From Armatimonadota bacterium (GTDB taxonomy: Bacteria > Armatimonadota > Fimbriimonadia > Fimbriimonadales > Fimbriimonadaceae), in contig JAIUNY010000002.1 of NCBI GenBank assembly GCA_020161505.1, positions 186,001 to 250,000 on the forward strand: a stretch of 64,000 bases of DNA, given 5' to 3'. Positions 6,588 to 14,256 of the stretch are shown here, in pieces. The notes beneath the pieces are model-generated. The model saw only the letters and a program-made list of their open reading frames with translations. It was not told the DNA's origin and searched no databases. Position numbers and translations under genes: made by a program. Positions within the stretch are counted from its first letter, which is position 1, and each line of letters begins with the position of its first letter.

Positions 6588-7592
6588 CTCTTGTTTGAAT
6601 CGTCCCCAGGCAAGCCAAGGATTCTGGTCAGGCTTCAAGACGACACGGTCTGGCTTTCTCAGGCACAGCTGGCCGATCTGTTTCAGACAACCAAACAGAA
6701 CATCAGCCTCCACATCAGGAATATTTTTGAAGAGGGTGAGCTGGAGGAGGGTTCAGTTGTCAAGGAATACTTGACAACTGCCGCCGACGGAAAATCGTAT
6801 CAGGTACTCCACTACGATCTGGACGTCATCATCTCTGTCGGTTACCGCGTGCGGTCCCATGTGGGCACTCAGTTCAGGCGCTGGGCTACCGCTCGATTGC
6901 GTGACTACATTGTCAAAGGCTTTGCCCTCGACGACCAACGACTCAAGGAACAGGCGACGGTCGGAGACTACTTCGACGAGCTCCTTGAGCGAATCCGGGA
7001 TATTCGGAGCTCCGAGAAGCTCCTCTACAAGAAAATCCGCGACATCTGCGCCCTCAGCCTCGACTACGACTCATCTTCAACAGACTCGAATCTCTTCTTT
7101 GCCAAGGTGCAGAACAAGTTCCATTTTGCGGTTTCTGGGATGACCGCCGCGGAGATCGTTCGAACTCGCGCGAATGCAACCCAGCCGAATATGGGATTGA
7201 CCTCGTTCTCCGGTGAGGTGGTCCGCAAGAAGGATATCTCCACCGCCAAAAACTACTTGTTGGTCCACGAAATCGAGACCCTCAATCTGCTTGTTTCGCA
7301 GTTTCTCGACTTCGCTGAACTTCAAGCCAAGCTTCAAAAGGCGGTTCGGATGTCGGACTGGCTGGATCGTTTGGACCAAATTTTGCAGATGAACGGCCTT
7401 GCCATTCTCAACGATGCCGGACAAATCTCAGCCCGGGTCTCGGAAGACCATGCTCGTGCAGAGTATGCGCTCTTCGACGCCTCTCGCAAAGAAATGCAGT
7501 CGCGACATCTCGAGGATCAACCGGACGTTGTCGCAGAACTCGAATCAGCAGTGCAGTCGCTTAGGCGTCGCCCGCCTTCAAGGAAGAGTTAG
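6564..7592 (+). CDS. rhuM: RhuM family protein
   Basis: This 342-residue protein matches the RhuM (virulence RhuM) family. The N-terminal segment VRLQDDTVWLSQAQLADLFQTTKQNISLH is a winged-helix-like DNA-binding region. The Bro-N/KilA-like core has the hallmark block DLDVIISVGYRVRSHVGTQFRRWA near residues 95-118. A helical coiled C-terminal half follows. The family was first noted in a Salmonella pathogenicity island but is widespread on mobile or defence-associated DNA; its biochemical role is unknown. The start could be ATG 6564 or 6570. It stands alone, without the Fic/Doc partner that RhuM genes often accompany. Confidence 0.88.
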   Translation: MYMSEPSFLLFESSPGKPRILVRLQDDTVWLSQAQLADLFQTTKQNISLHIRNIFEEGELEEGSVVKEYLTTAADGKSYQVLHYDLDVIISVGYRVRSHVGTQFRRWATARLRDYIVKGFALDDQRLKEQATVGDYFDELLERIRDIRSSEKLLYKKIRDICALSLDYDSSSTDSNLFFAKVQNKFHFAVSGMTAAEIVRTRANATQPNMGLTSFSGEVVRKKDISTAKNYLLVHEIETLNLLVSQFLDFAELQAKLQKAVRMSDWLDRLDQILQMNGLAILNDAGQISARVSEDHARAEYALFDASRKEMQSRHLEDQPDVVAELESAVQSLRRRPPSRKS

Positions 7593-7608
7593 ACTCGAGG
7601 CATCCATG

Positions 7609-7645
7609 CAAAAACTCCCCCGCGCCCGATGGAGCGCGAGGGAGT
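7609..7645 (-). terminator. Terminator of the parvulin-type lipoprotein gene
   Basis: Read on the minus strand, a 12-bp stem with one mismatch (arms around 7614-7626 and 7634-7645) is followed by TTTTTGC. It lies about 27 bases past the stop at 7672. Confidence 0.75.
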
Positions 7646-7671
7646 CGAGTGCTTAGCCTGAAGATACAGGC

Positions 7672-8688
7672 TTACTGATTCCCGCCCGGGAGACGGACGT
7701 CTTGCGTCTTTTTCAGTTGCTCTTCGAACCGCGACCACAGCTGCTTCAGACTGTCGTCATCCACCGTGATCTTGGCTTCGCGGAGGCGCTTGGACATCTC
7801 GTCGCGAAGGCTCTTGCCTTCGGAACCGCGTTGAACCGCCAGGGCGCGCTTCACAAACTCGCGGCGAGTGGCCGTGATGTCTTGTTTGCGGCTTTCCGTC
7901 TTGCGGACGATGTAGAACTTGCCGATTTGGTTTGCCGTGCCGAGCTGAATCCACTCAGTGGCCTTGTCGGCCGGAGTCTTTTCAACTGCGCCGCGGATCG
8001 GACCGTTCAGTTCCGTGAAAGGAACGCCCGTCGGGAATCGGTTAGCCCCGAATCGACCGTTGCTGGCCTTGGCTTCCGGATCCAAGCTCATCGCCGCAGC
8101 GACATCTTGGAACTTCTTGCCCTTGGCGAGTTCGGCATCCACAGCGGCCTTTTTGTCCGAAGTCGTCAGAATCCAGAACATTTCAGCGCGGGCTGGATCG
8201 GTGAACTCTTGTGGGTTAGCCTTGATGTACTGCTCAACCTCAGAATCTGTGACCGTGATGCCCTTCATCAGAATGCGCTGTTGGGCAAGTTCGAGCTCAA
8301 CCTGAGACCGAATGCCTTCCATGCTCATGCCGCGAGCCTGAAGCTGCTTGACATAGGTCGTCTGCAACTCGTTGCGCATCTTGATCTCCTTGTCGATATC
8401 CTCCTTGCTCGGAGTGACACCTTCTTCCTTGGCCATCTGAAGCAAAAGCTTGCGAACCACAAGGTCTTGCATGGCTTGGAAGCCGAGGGTATCGGCAACT
8501 TGGAGCTCGACCGGTTGGCCATCCACCACAACGCGAACTGTGGGCTTGGCTTCCAGGTACTCCATCATCTCGGTTTGAGTGATGTCGAGGCCGTTGACTT
8601 TGGCGATGCTACTCGTTTTCTGTCCGCAACCCGTCATGGCAAACGCGGCGACCATGAGCGAGGCGACAAGCAATCCGTTGACTTTCAT
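7672..8688 (-). CDS. Parvulin-type (PpiC/PrsA-like) peptidyl-prolyl isomerase lipoprotein
   Basis: This 338-residue exported protein begins MKVNGLLVASLMVAAFAMTGC, a lipoprotein signal with lipobox MTGC, so it is anchored outside the cytoplasmic membrane. A SurA/PrsA-like N-terminal helical chaperone domain (about 30-165) precedes a parvulin-like domain (about 170-275), marked by AEMFWILTTSDKKAA, MSLDPEAKASNGRFG and a C-terminal GKFYIVRKTESRKQ strand. The canonical parvulin active-site residues are poorly preserved, so it may be mainly a chaperone for exported proteins. ATG at 8688 is chosen because it begins the signal peptide. It is monocistronic, with its own terminator. Confidence 0.8.
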   Translation of the reverse strand: MKVNGLLVASLMVAAFAMTGCGQKTSSIAKVNGLDITQTEMMEYLEAKPTVRVVVDGQPVELQVADTLGFQAMQDLVVRKLLLQMAKEEGVTPSKEDIDKEIKMRNELQTTYVKQLQARGMSMEGIRSQVELELAQQRILMKGITVTDSEVEQYIKANPQEFTDPARAEMFWILTTSDKKAAVDAELAKGKKFQDVAAAMSLDPEAKASNGRFGANRFPTGVPFTELNGPIRGAVEKTPADKATEWIQLGTANQIGKFYIVRKTESRKQDITATRREFVKRALAVQRGSEGKSLRDEMSKRLREAKITVDDDSLKQLWSRFEEQLKKTQDVRLPGGNQ

Positions 8689-8799
8689 AATGCTGGCTCG
8701 TACTTTGAATCCGACAGGTGATATGGAACTCGCGCCCCTCGTGTGAGCGGAGATCATAGAATCTTGAACACCGACGCGGCACAAAGTGTGCCACAAATC

Positions 8800-9036
8800 T
8801 CAGGCTGAGATGTCCAGGCCATCTGACTCAGCATCAACGGCCTGGGGCGAATGCCCCGTCTTTTTACTAGGTTCTTCCGACTCTTCTCCGGTATGAGACA
8901 GCTCCACCGAGTCATGAGCAGATTCATCCTGGGCACGTTCTTCTTTCGGCTTTCTTTGCCGATCACCCCAGGGTTTGGGTTGGATGATTGTGGGTTGCAG
9001 GGCCAAAGTCTTCTGGATGCGATCGATGTCCCCCAT
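8800..9036 (-). CDS. Small hydrophilic protein downstream of the sigma factor (78 residues)
   Basis: I cannot assign a family. The protein starts MGDIDRIQKTLALQPTIIQP, becomes strongly charged and low in complexity (many Glu, Asp, Ser and Lys), and ends GLDISA. It has no membrane segment and is probably mostly disordered. The start at 9036 is well supported because a near-perfect AAGGAGGTGT ribosome-binding site lies just upstream. It begins 38 bases after the sigma-factor stop on the same strand, so the two are probably cotranscribed. A role as sigma-factor partner or flagellum-related small protein is only a guess from position. Confidence 0.7.
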   Translation of the reverse strand: MGDIDRIQKTLALQPTIIQPKPWGDRQRKPKEERAQDESAHDSVELSHTGEESEEPSKKTGHSPQAVDAESDGLDISA

Positions 9037-9073
9037 CGGGACACCTCCTTCCCTCTCACCAAAGTCCACTCAG

Positions 9074-9859
9074 TTAGGCAACATGCGGCACGCCTTCTTC
9101 GCGCAAGAAATTACGCAGACGGCCCATGGCCTGAGTGTGCAGTTGATAAACCCGGCTCTCGCTCACGCCGAGCACCTTGCCAATCTCCTTGAAGGTCAAC
9201 CCTTCAAAGTAGTAAAGCGCAATCACTAATCGTTCGCGCTCCGGAAGTCGATCCACGCCCGCCGCCATGATCCTTCGGAGCTCTTTGCCCTCCAACTGAC
9301 CATCCGTGTCGGCGTCCTCATCAACAATCATCTCCACAAAGTGGATGTGATCGTCGCCATCGCTGGATCCGCCTCCCACAATGTCATCCAAGCTGTAAAC
9401 GTTGGTACGGCCCATCCGCACCATCAGCTCACTGACTTCTTGCTCCGTGATGCCCATGTAGTCGGCAAGCTCACGCGGGCTGGCGGGGTGTCCGAGCTCA
9501 GTTTCCATCTTCTGGATCGCGCGGTCCAGAGCCTTCAGCTTCTCGCGAATCGAGCGGGGAACCCAGTCTTCATCGCGAAGCATCTCTAGGATCGCACCTC
9601 GAATGAGGGCAATCGCGTAGGTTTCAAACTTCACATCGCGCGTCGGATCGTATTGATCCACGCTCTTGATCAACCCAATGACGCCCGCACTGACCAAATC
9701 ATCTCGGTCAAGACCGTTCGGCACGCTGGTCACCAATCGACCCGCCGTGATCTTCACCAAGTAGGAATAGTGATTGATCAGTTCCACGCGAGAATCTGGG
9801 CTCTTGTAAACCTTGTATTCAATCCAGGTTCTCTGCAGTTGGTCTTGGGTCAGGGGCAT
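9074..9859 (-). CDS. RNA polymerase sigma factor of the FliA/WhiG (sigma-28) family
   Basis: This 261-residue sigma factor has regions 2, 3 and 4. Region 2 includes LINHYSYLVKITAGRL, DLVSAGVIGLIKSVDQYD and FETYAIALIRGAILEMLRDEDWVPRS; the DW-VPR part is diagnostic of sigma-28. Region 3 includes LGHPASPRELADYMGI. Region 4 includes LPERERLVIALYYFEGLTFKEIGKVLGVSESRVYQLH, a complete helix-turn-helix. FliA controls late flagellar genes and WhiG controls sporulation, but no flagellar gene is in the window, so its regulon is unknown. It lies between two small genes on the same strand and starts 18 bases after the upstream small membrane protein. Confidence 0.93.
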   Translation of the reverse strand: MPLTQDQLQRTWIEYKVYKSPDSRVELINHYSYLVKITAGRLVTSVPNGLDRDDLVSAGVIGLIKSVDQYDPTRDVKFETYAIALIRGAILEMLRDEDWVPRSIREKLKALDRAIQKMETELGHPASPRELADYMGITEQEVSELMVRMGRTNVYSLDDIVGGGSSDGDDHIHFVEMIVDEDADTDGQLEGKELRRIMAAGVDRLPERERLVIALYYFEGLTFKEIGKVLGVSESRVYQLHTQAMGRLRNFLREEGVPHVA

Positions 9860-9877
9860 AAGTGGGGACTCCAGTCT

Positions 9878-10102
9878 TTAGGCTGCTTCTGCGTCAGGAG
9901 ATTCTTTGTCCTGCCGTTCCAGCACGGCGCTCATGCGTCGCGGCGACATGCGCTGCGAAATGCCCTCCCAGACAGCACCGACCACGTGGCCGATCGCAAA
10001 AGCTACCAAAGCACGGACGATTGTCGTGACCGGTTCGATTCCGTTCAGCAAACACACCGTCAGAGCAGTGAGAGCCGTCAAGGCTCCGATCAACTTGGAC
10101 AT
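9878..10102 (-). CDS. Small membrane protein upstream of the sigma factor (74 residues)
   Basis: I do not recognise a family. Residues 5-22 (IGALTALTALTVCLLNGI) and 30-47 (RALVAFAIGHVVGAVWEG) are hydrophobic and probably form two membrane helices. A charged cytoplasmic tail ends DKESPDAEAA. ATG at 10102 is supported by TTGGAGGAATTGC directly upstream. It is the first gene of a three-gene unit with the sigma factor and a 78-residue protein. In sigma-28 loci small membrane proteins can be anti-sigma or flagellar assembly factors, but the sequence shows no such motif. Confidence 0.7.
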   Translation of the reverse strand: MSKLIGALTALTALTVCLLNGIEPVTTIVRALVAFAIGHVVGAVWEGISQRMSPRRMSAVLERQDKESPDAEAA

Positions 10103-10255
10103 GCAATTCCTCCAAGGTGTTCAGCGCATAACGTTCTCACAGTGGAAATACTGGGTCGATTGCCCCGGAAACCTTAGAGTGATCCGCGAACTTTTGCGCC
10201 AAATCTCTGAAATCTTCGTGAAGCACCCTATCGGAAACTTCGCTTTCAGCCATTG

Positions 10256-10273
10256 ACCACGGATTTCCGTGGT
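10256..10273. repeat. 18-bp palindrome after the PhnP-like gene
   Basis: ACCACGGA TT TCCGTGGT is a perfect palindrome just past the stop at 10277. The two-base centre and weak T-run make a classic terminator uncertain. It may still mark the 3' end. Confidence 0.5.
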
Positions 10274-10276
10274 GCT

Positions 10277-11044
10277 TTAGAACGGGACTCTCAGGCCGTC
10301 ATAGGCCAGGTTGATCCCCGAAGGAAGCTCGGAATCAGTGCGGAAATGATCGTAATCATCGCTGAGATGAGTGAAAAAAGTCTGCTTCGCCCCGATTTCC
10401 GCCGCGACTTCCAACGCTCGCTCATAGTGGAAGTGATTCGGATGAGGCGCATACCGAACCGCATCGAGGATCAACGTATCAAGCCCCTGGAGCAGGGCCA
10501 CATTCTCATCTGAAATCGAGCTCACATCTGTAATGTAAGCAACATTGTTCACCCGCAGGGCCAGGCACGGAACCTTGCCATGCTCCACCCAAAAGAGCCG
10601 CAAACTCATGCCGCCGACTTCCAAAACGTCGGGAACCTCCCGAAACTCAAACCGCGGCACCCAGATTCCTGGCGGAAAATCCGCGAAGGCGTAGGGAAAA
10701 ATTCGCCGGATGTCCTCCTGGTAGCGTGGCGCCGTGTAGATCGGCATCTCGCGCTGATACTTCAGGCAAAACGCCCGCAGATCATCCATCCCCATCACAT
10801 GGTCCGCATGAGTGTGGGTGATGAGCACCGAATCGATGTCGTAAATGCGCTCACGAACGAGCTGGATCCGCATCTCCGGGGCGCAATCGACGAGAACGTT
10901 CCCGGTTGGCCCAAGCAAGCACACACTGCTCCTCGTTCGGTGATTCTTGGGCTCGGCGAGATACTCCTCCGGATATTCCTTCCCCGGAGTCGGCACGCCA
11001 TTGCTGGTGCCCGACCCCAGAACCACCAGAGTGCCGGATCCCAT
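10277..11044 (-). CDS. Metallo-beta-lactamase-fold hydrolase, PhnP-like
   Basis: This 255-residue enzyme has the PhnP/MBL signature. The N-terminus is LVVLGSGTSNGVPTPG, the metal motif is ITHTHADHVMGMDDL near residues 75-90, and downstream ligands lie in YITDVSSIS and in THLSDDYDH. PhnP hydrolyses 5-phosphoribosyl 1,2-cyclic phosphate in phosphonate breakdown, and relatives are general cyclic phosphodiesterases. No phn C-P lyase genes are near, so the exact substrate is uncertain. It lies directly downstream of the DnaA-domain-like gene with six bases between them, so it is probably cotranscribed with that gene. Confidence 0.88.
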   Translation of the reverse strand: MGSGTLVVLGSGTSNGVPTPGKEYPEEYLAEPKNHRTRSSVCLLGPTGNVLVDCAPEMRIQLVRERIYDIDSVLITHTHADHVMGMDDLRAFCLKYQREMPIYTAPRYQEDIRRIFPYAFADFPPGIWVPRFEFREVPDVLEVGGMSLRLFWVEHGKVPCLALRVNNVAYITDVSSISDENVALLQGLDTLILDAVRYAPHPNHFHYERALEVAAEIGAKQTFFTHLSDDYDHFRTDSELPSGINLAYDGLRVPF

Positions 11045-11050
11045 TCCGCG

Positions 11051-11659
11051 TTAGCCCTGAAACGTGCGCTCAAGCACCTTCAGCGCAATAAACGTGCTCG
11101 GGAGCTCGGTGTACTGAGCAATTCTCTCGAGGCAGCGTGCGTAGTTGCGCTCAGCAAGGTCATCGGTAATCGGCGTTTCGACCAAAGCCTGCGCCACGAT
11201 TTCGATTGCATCCATCAGGTATCGAGCCCGGTTCTGAGGCAGCGACCGGTTGTTCATCGACGCAAACTTGCGGCTGAGATCCTCGTAAATGGACTCCCAA
11301 CTCTTGCCCGCCAGAACCTCGGCTTTCTGCCGAGCGAGGGCCATTTCTTGGAGCTTGCGCCGCTCTTCAGCCCGCTTTTTCTCCGTCTCCCAATCGGTGA
11401 TGCTCGTGCCATTGATGACCACGAGCTGGTGCCGCCCGTTGAGCAGCCGGGACATTGTGGACTCAATGGCGTTGCGGGATTGAGGAAGGCGTAGGTGGCC
11501 AATCAACTCACTGTCGCCACTTGGGAGGCCAAGAACAAACTGTCCGTCCTCTTCGGTGATCGGCACGCAGGCCTTGAGGGCGGTCCATACACCCACCCCG
11601 GTGACACTCCCCATGATTTCGGGCAGGGCCTCCTTCCAGATCTCCTCGACATTTGGCAT
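11051..11659 (-). CDS. Protein with a DnaA-domain-I-like N-terminus
   Basis: This 202-residue protein is not a known enzyme. Its first 85 residues follow the DnaA N-terminal pattern: EEIWKEALPEIMGSVTGVGVW, then a strand-rich QFVLGLPSGDSELIGHL, a helix NAIESTMSRLLNG and a final strand LVVINGT. Full DnaA then has AAA and DNA-binding domains. Here a charged coiled stretch (KKRAEERRKLQEMALARQKAEVL) and a helical domain replace them. DnaA domain I binds DnaB, DiaA or other partners, so this may be a replication-control adaptor. That is inference. It starts with ATG at 11659 and is followed closely by the PhnP-like gene. Confidence 0.7.
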   Translation of the reverse strand: MPNVEEIWKEALPEIMGSVTGVGVWTALKACVPITEEDGQFVLGLPSGDSELIGHLRLPQSRNAIESTMSRLLNGRHQLVVINGTSITDWETEKKRAEERRKLQEMALARQKAEVLAGKSWESIYEDLSRKFASMNNRSLPQNRARYLMDAIEIVAQALVETPITDDLAERNYARCLERIAQYTELPSTFIALKVLERTFQG

Positions 11660-11694
11660 CCTCGTCCATTATGCGGCTTTGCGGTCGCTTTGGT

Positions 11695-12123
11695 CTATGG
11701 GGGCGGGGAGCGCCAGTCGATGAGAACGATATCAAAACCCACTGATTGAACCGCGGCATAGTGGCGGACGTTGCCTGTCACCAGCACGGAGCTGGTTGAG
11801 AGTGCTGTCGCTGCGATGAGGGGATCGGCACTTCCGATTGGACTTCCTGCAATCCTCAGTTCCGCACGGATCTTGGCAGCCAAGCGATAGTCGCTGCGTG
11901 TCGGAGTGAGCTCGATCTGGTCAAAAAGGAACTGCGCAAAGTGCCCGAGTTGGCTAGCCGCCCTCCTTGAATGCAACCCGTAGAGTATTTCGTAGACCGT
12001 CACACTGGAGATAAAAATCTCGCCACCCGCAGCGATAGCTGCTTTGAAATTCTGAGCGACTGTCTGGTCTTTCCCTTTGAGGATTTCCGACAAGATGTCG
12101 GTATCAATGAGCCACGAAGTCAA
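11695..12123 (-). CDS. vapC: PIN-domain ribonuclease toxin (VapC family)
   Basis: This 142-residue PIN protein has the acidic active-site residues of VapC: LIDTDILSEIL at the start, the conserved Glu in SVTVYEILYGL near residue 45, and GSADPLIAATAL near 100 followed by LVTGNVRHY. Such toxins cleave tRNA or rRNA when freed from their antitoxin. The gene uses a TTG start that overlaps the stop of the antitoxin gene (TTGA), a coupling typical of type II toxin-antitoxin pairs. The C-terminus ends in WRSPPP. Confidence 0.9.
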   Translation of the reverse strand: MTSWLIDTDILSEILKGKDQTVAQNFKAAIAAGGEIFISSVTVYEILYGLHSRRAASQLGHFAQFLFDQIELTPTRSDYRLAAKIRAELRIAGSPIGSADPLIAATALSTSSVLVTGNVRHYAAVQSVGFDIVLIDWRSPPP

Positions 12124-12359
12124 GTAACTCCGTTTCGCTTCACCCGTTCTCCCATCGCAATCTCTAAGGCGTCGTCGATTACCTTTCGATCTTCACTGGC
12201 TGAGAATGCGCCGAGGAGCACCATGGGGTCGTCCCCGACGTGCGTGAAGCTCAGTCCGCGTTCAAGCACCATCTGCAGGACTTGCTCCACCGGGAGGCAA
12301 AGCGTGCCGGCGAGTTCCCGAATTCTGGACTCAATTTGCGGCGTAAGCTCGATGTTCAT
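12120..12359 (-). CDS. Antitoxin partner of the PIN toxin
   Basis: This 79-residue protein precedes and overlaps the vapC-like gene. MNIELTPQIESRIRELAGTL looks like a ribbon-helix-helix or short DNA-binding start. The C-terminal half (ASEDRKVIDDALEIAMGERV) resembles the toxin-binding tail of VapB-type antitoxins. I chose ATG at 12359 because GAGGAG lies eight bases upstream. Like other antitoxins it should repress its own operon and neutralise the nuclease. It is not a close match to a named antitoxin family that I can recognise. Confidence 0.75.
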   Translation of the reverse strand: MNIELTPQIESRIRELAGTLCLPVEQVLQMVLERGLSFTHVGDDPMVLLGAFSASEDRKVIDDALEIAMGERVKRNGVT

Positions 12360-12413
12360 TGTAATTGCTCCTCTGCCCATTGTGACGAAAACACTGGTCG
12401 CAGCGTTGCCGCC

Positions 12414-12962
12414 TCAGCCCCCCGGCTGATACGGCGTCACCTGCGGCGCTGCGCGCAATGTTCTATCGAACGAACACAACCAGCGGCCCTGGTACCGAAC
12501 CGTCCCCTGCAGACCCTCGCCCATCTGTTGGTACACCGCCACATCCGTGCGGAACTCGTGCCGATCCCCGTTCGGGAAAGCCATCTGCACAAAGAAAGTC
12601 AGATCCTCAGGATCAAACTGACTGAAGTCCTCCACCTTCGTGCGATCTTTCATCTGCGCCCACATCGCGACAACATAGGCATTCGTTGCCGTCATGATCG
12701 GCTGCTTCTCATCGCGGATCGTCACCTGGCGCCAACCCACCGCGATCGCGGCAATGAACAAAAGAATGCCCAGCCCAAAGACCGCACTCGGCATCGTCAC
12801 CGCCCAAAACGCCTGGAGCTCCTGGCGCTGATCCTTTGTCGCCGAGGCAGCAAAGAGGAACCACAGCACAGACCCAAGAAGGCAGAGAATGGCGGTCGTC
12901 ACCAGCCCAGCGACAATCTTCTGTTGCTTGCTCTCAAACACGGTCACTCTATGGTACGGCAT
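12414..12962 (-). CDS. Two-helix membrane protein of unknown function
   Basis: This 182-residue protein has two strong membrane segments, around residues 18-40 (AGLVTTAILCLLGSVLWFLF) and 58-78 (PSAVFGLGILLFIAAIAVGW). A soluble domain of about 100 residues follows, with VEDFSQFDPEDLTFFVQMAF and GEGLQGTVRYQGRWLCSF. That layout resembles small membrane-anchored proteins with an OB-like or DUF2500-like outer domain, but I cannot name the family. ATG at 12962 is preferred over the upstream TTG. It stands alone between the VapBC genes and the divergent lrp gene. Confidence 0.6.
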   Translation of the reverse strand: MPYHRVTVFESKQQKIVAGLVTTAILCLLGSVLWFLFAASATKDQRQELQAFWAVTMPSAVFGLGILLFIAAIAVGWRQVTIRDEKQPIMTATNAYVVAMWAQMKDRTKVEDFSQFDPEDLTFFVQMAFPNGDRHEFRTDVAVYQQMGEGLQGTVRYQGRWLCSFDRTLRAAPQVTPYQPGG

Positions 12963-13069
12963 CGGGCCGAGATTCGCCAAGGCCGCCCCCCAACCATCGC
13001 ACCACGTGAATCTACCGGGAAAGATGAATATTAAGCCTTATTCTCCTGCGATTTCTCATTTTTACGGCA

Positions 13070-13075
13070 TATAAT
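13070..13075 (+). promoter_or_regulatory. -10 box (TATAAT) directly upstream of the Lrp gene
   Basis: A consensus TATAAT ends seven bases before the ATG at 13083. There is no ribosome-binding site between them, so the transcript is probably leaderless. The -35 region is weak. Confidence 0.55.
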
Positions 13076-13082
13076 TTCATGC

Positions 13083-13568
13083 ATGGCCCACGACGCGATA
13101 GATGATGCCATTCTCTCCATCCTGCAATTCGAGGGGCGGATTACCAATGCCGAACTCGCCCAGCGCGTCAGGCTGACTCCCGGGCCCACTCTCGCTCGTG
13201 TCAACAAGCTGGAATCCGCAGGGGTCATCCAAGGGTATGTCGCCCAACTCGACCGGGAGGAAATGGGCTGGCCGATCACCGCGTTCGTCGCCGTGATCCT
13301 GCATCAGCACGGGCGAGGGCCCTGCGGAGACTTCGTTCGCGCCGTCTCCGATCTCCCCGAAGTTCTGGAGTGCCACCACATTGCCGGGGCCGAGGACTAC
13401 CTCCTCAAAGTCGTCGCCCAAAGCCCACGCCAGTACGAGGAGTTTGTCATGGCCAAGCTCACCGCGATCCCGGTGGTTCAGCGGATCAATACGACGATCG
13501 TGCTGAGCACGGCCAAGGAAACGCTTGCCTTGCCCATTGCCGCACCCGTGCTCGGAGACCCTTCGTGA
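13083..13568 (+). CDS. Lrp/AsnC family transcriptional regulator
   Basis: This 161-residue regulator has an N-terminal winged helix (DAILSILQFEGRITNAELAQRVRLTPGPTLARVNKLESAGVI) and the Lrp linker strand QGYVAQLDREEMGWPITAFV. A C-terminal RAM ligand-binding domain includes VLECHHIAGAEDYLLKVVA and the usual NTTIVLSTAKETLAL end. Lrp proteins sense amino acids and often control nearby transport or metabolism genes. Here the MarC-family gene starts within its stop codon, so the two form an operon and the regulator may control it. Confidence 0.92.
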   Translation: MAHDAIDDAILSILQFEGRITNAELAQRVRLTPGPTLARVNKLESAGVIQGYVAQLDREEMGWPITAFVAVILHQHGRGPCGDFVRAVSDLPEVLECHHIAGAEDYLLKVVAQSPRQYEEFVMAKLTAIPVVQRINTTIVLSTAKETLALPIAAPVLGDPS

Positions 13569-14197
13569 ACGCAGCCATCGCGGACTTCGGAATTGTCGCC
13601 TTCTCGTCCTTGCTCGGGATGCTGAATCCCGTGGGAGCCGCCCCGGTGTTCCTCGCCATGACTCACGGCATGGCCAGGGATCGCCACCGAGTCGCAGTGC
13701 GGGCCTCCATTGCCGCCCTCATCGCGCTCATCCTCTTCGCTGCGGCGGGAGCCGCCGTTTTCCGATTCTTCGGCGTCACGGTTCCCGCCTTCCAAATCGT
13801 GGGAGGACTTCTCTTCCTCACCTCCGGCCTCAAGAATCTCAACGGAGTCATCACGGATTCTGAGGCTGAGGTCGTCACCGGAGATCCTTCCGTGGTTCCG
13901 CTCGGCATCCCGGTGGTTGCGGGGGCAGGGTCACTTTCGACCGTGATGGTGCTCTCGGGCCAAGCGCGAACCCAAATCGATCAGGCCGTACTCGCTGGCG
14001 CGATCGTGCTCGCGATGGTCGCGACGCTCCTCGTCCTTCTCGCCGCGCCGTTTCTCATCAATCGGCTCGGCAACAAAGGGCAGGAGATCATCATCCGACT
14101 CACCGGCCTCCTCACTGCCGTGATCGGAGTCCAGTTCATCATCAATGGAGGCACCACCGTGCTCAAAGATCTGCTTCGGGCGATCCAAGCGGGGTGA
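13565..14197 (+). CDS. MarC family integral membrane protein
   Basis: This 210-residue protein has six hydrophobic segments in the MarC/UPF0056 pattern. The N-terminal motif SSLLGMLNPVGAAPVFLAMT is diagnostic. Further segments include GGLLFLTSGLKNL, PLGIPVVAGAGSLSTVMVL and IIIRLTGLLTAVIGVQFIING. The family was once linked to multiple antibiotic resistance but its function is unsettled; some members move amino acids. GTG at 13565 overlaps the Lrp stop (GTGA), and it shares that promoter. Pairing with an Lrp regulator fits an amino-acid-related role. Confidence 0.9.
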   Translation: MNAAIADFGIVAFSSLLGMLNPVGAAPVFLAMTHGMARDRHRVAVRASIAALIALILFAAAGAAVFRFFGVTVPAFQIVGGLLFLTSGLKNLNGVITDSEAEVVTGDPSVVPLGIPVVAGAGSLSTVMVLSGQARTQIDQAVLAGAIVLAMVATLLVLLAAPFLINRLGNKGQEIIIRLTGLLTAVIGVQFIINGGTTVLKDLLRAIQAG

Positions 14198-14256
14198 GCC
14201 CAAATCCTGGGTCGCCTGCGACCCTCCAGCCGTCAACCATGTAGAGTGCGATAAGC

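Noticed and set aside
6564-7592. A Fic/Doc or KilA toxin-antitoxin pair at rhuM
   Set aside because: RhuM genes often stand next to such genes, but no partner frame with the right motifs is found here.
7702-8721. A 339-codon frame on the plus strand opposite the parvulin-type gene
   Set aside because: It is the antisense frame of a well-supported lipoprotein gene with signal peptide and terminator.
10256-10273. Calling the 18-bp palindrome a confident Rho-independent terminator
   Set aside because: The loop is only two bases and the T-run on the minus strand is poor, so I list it only as a repeat.
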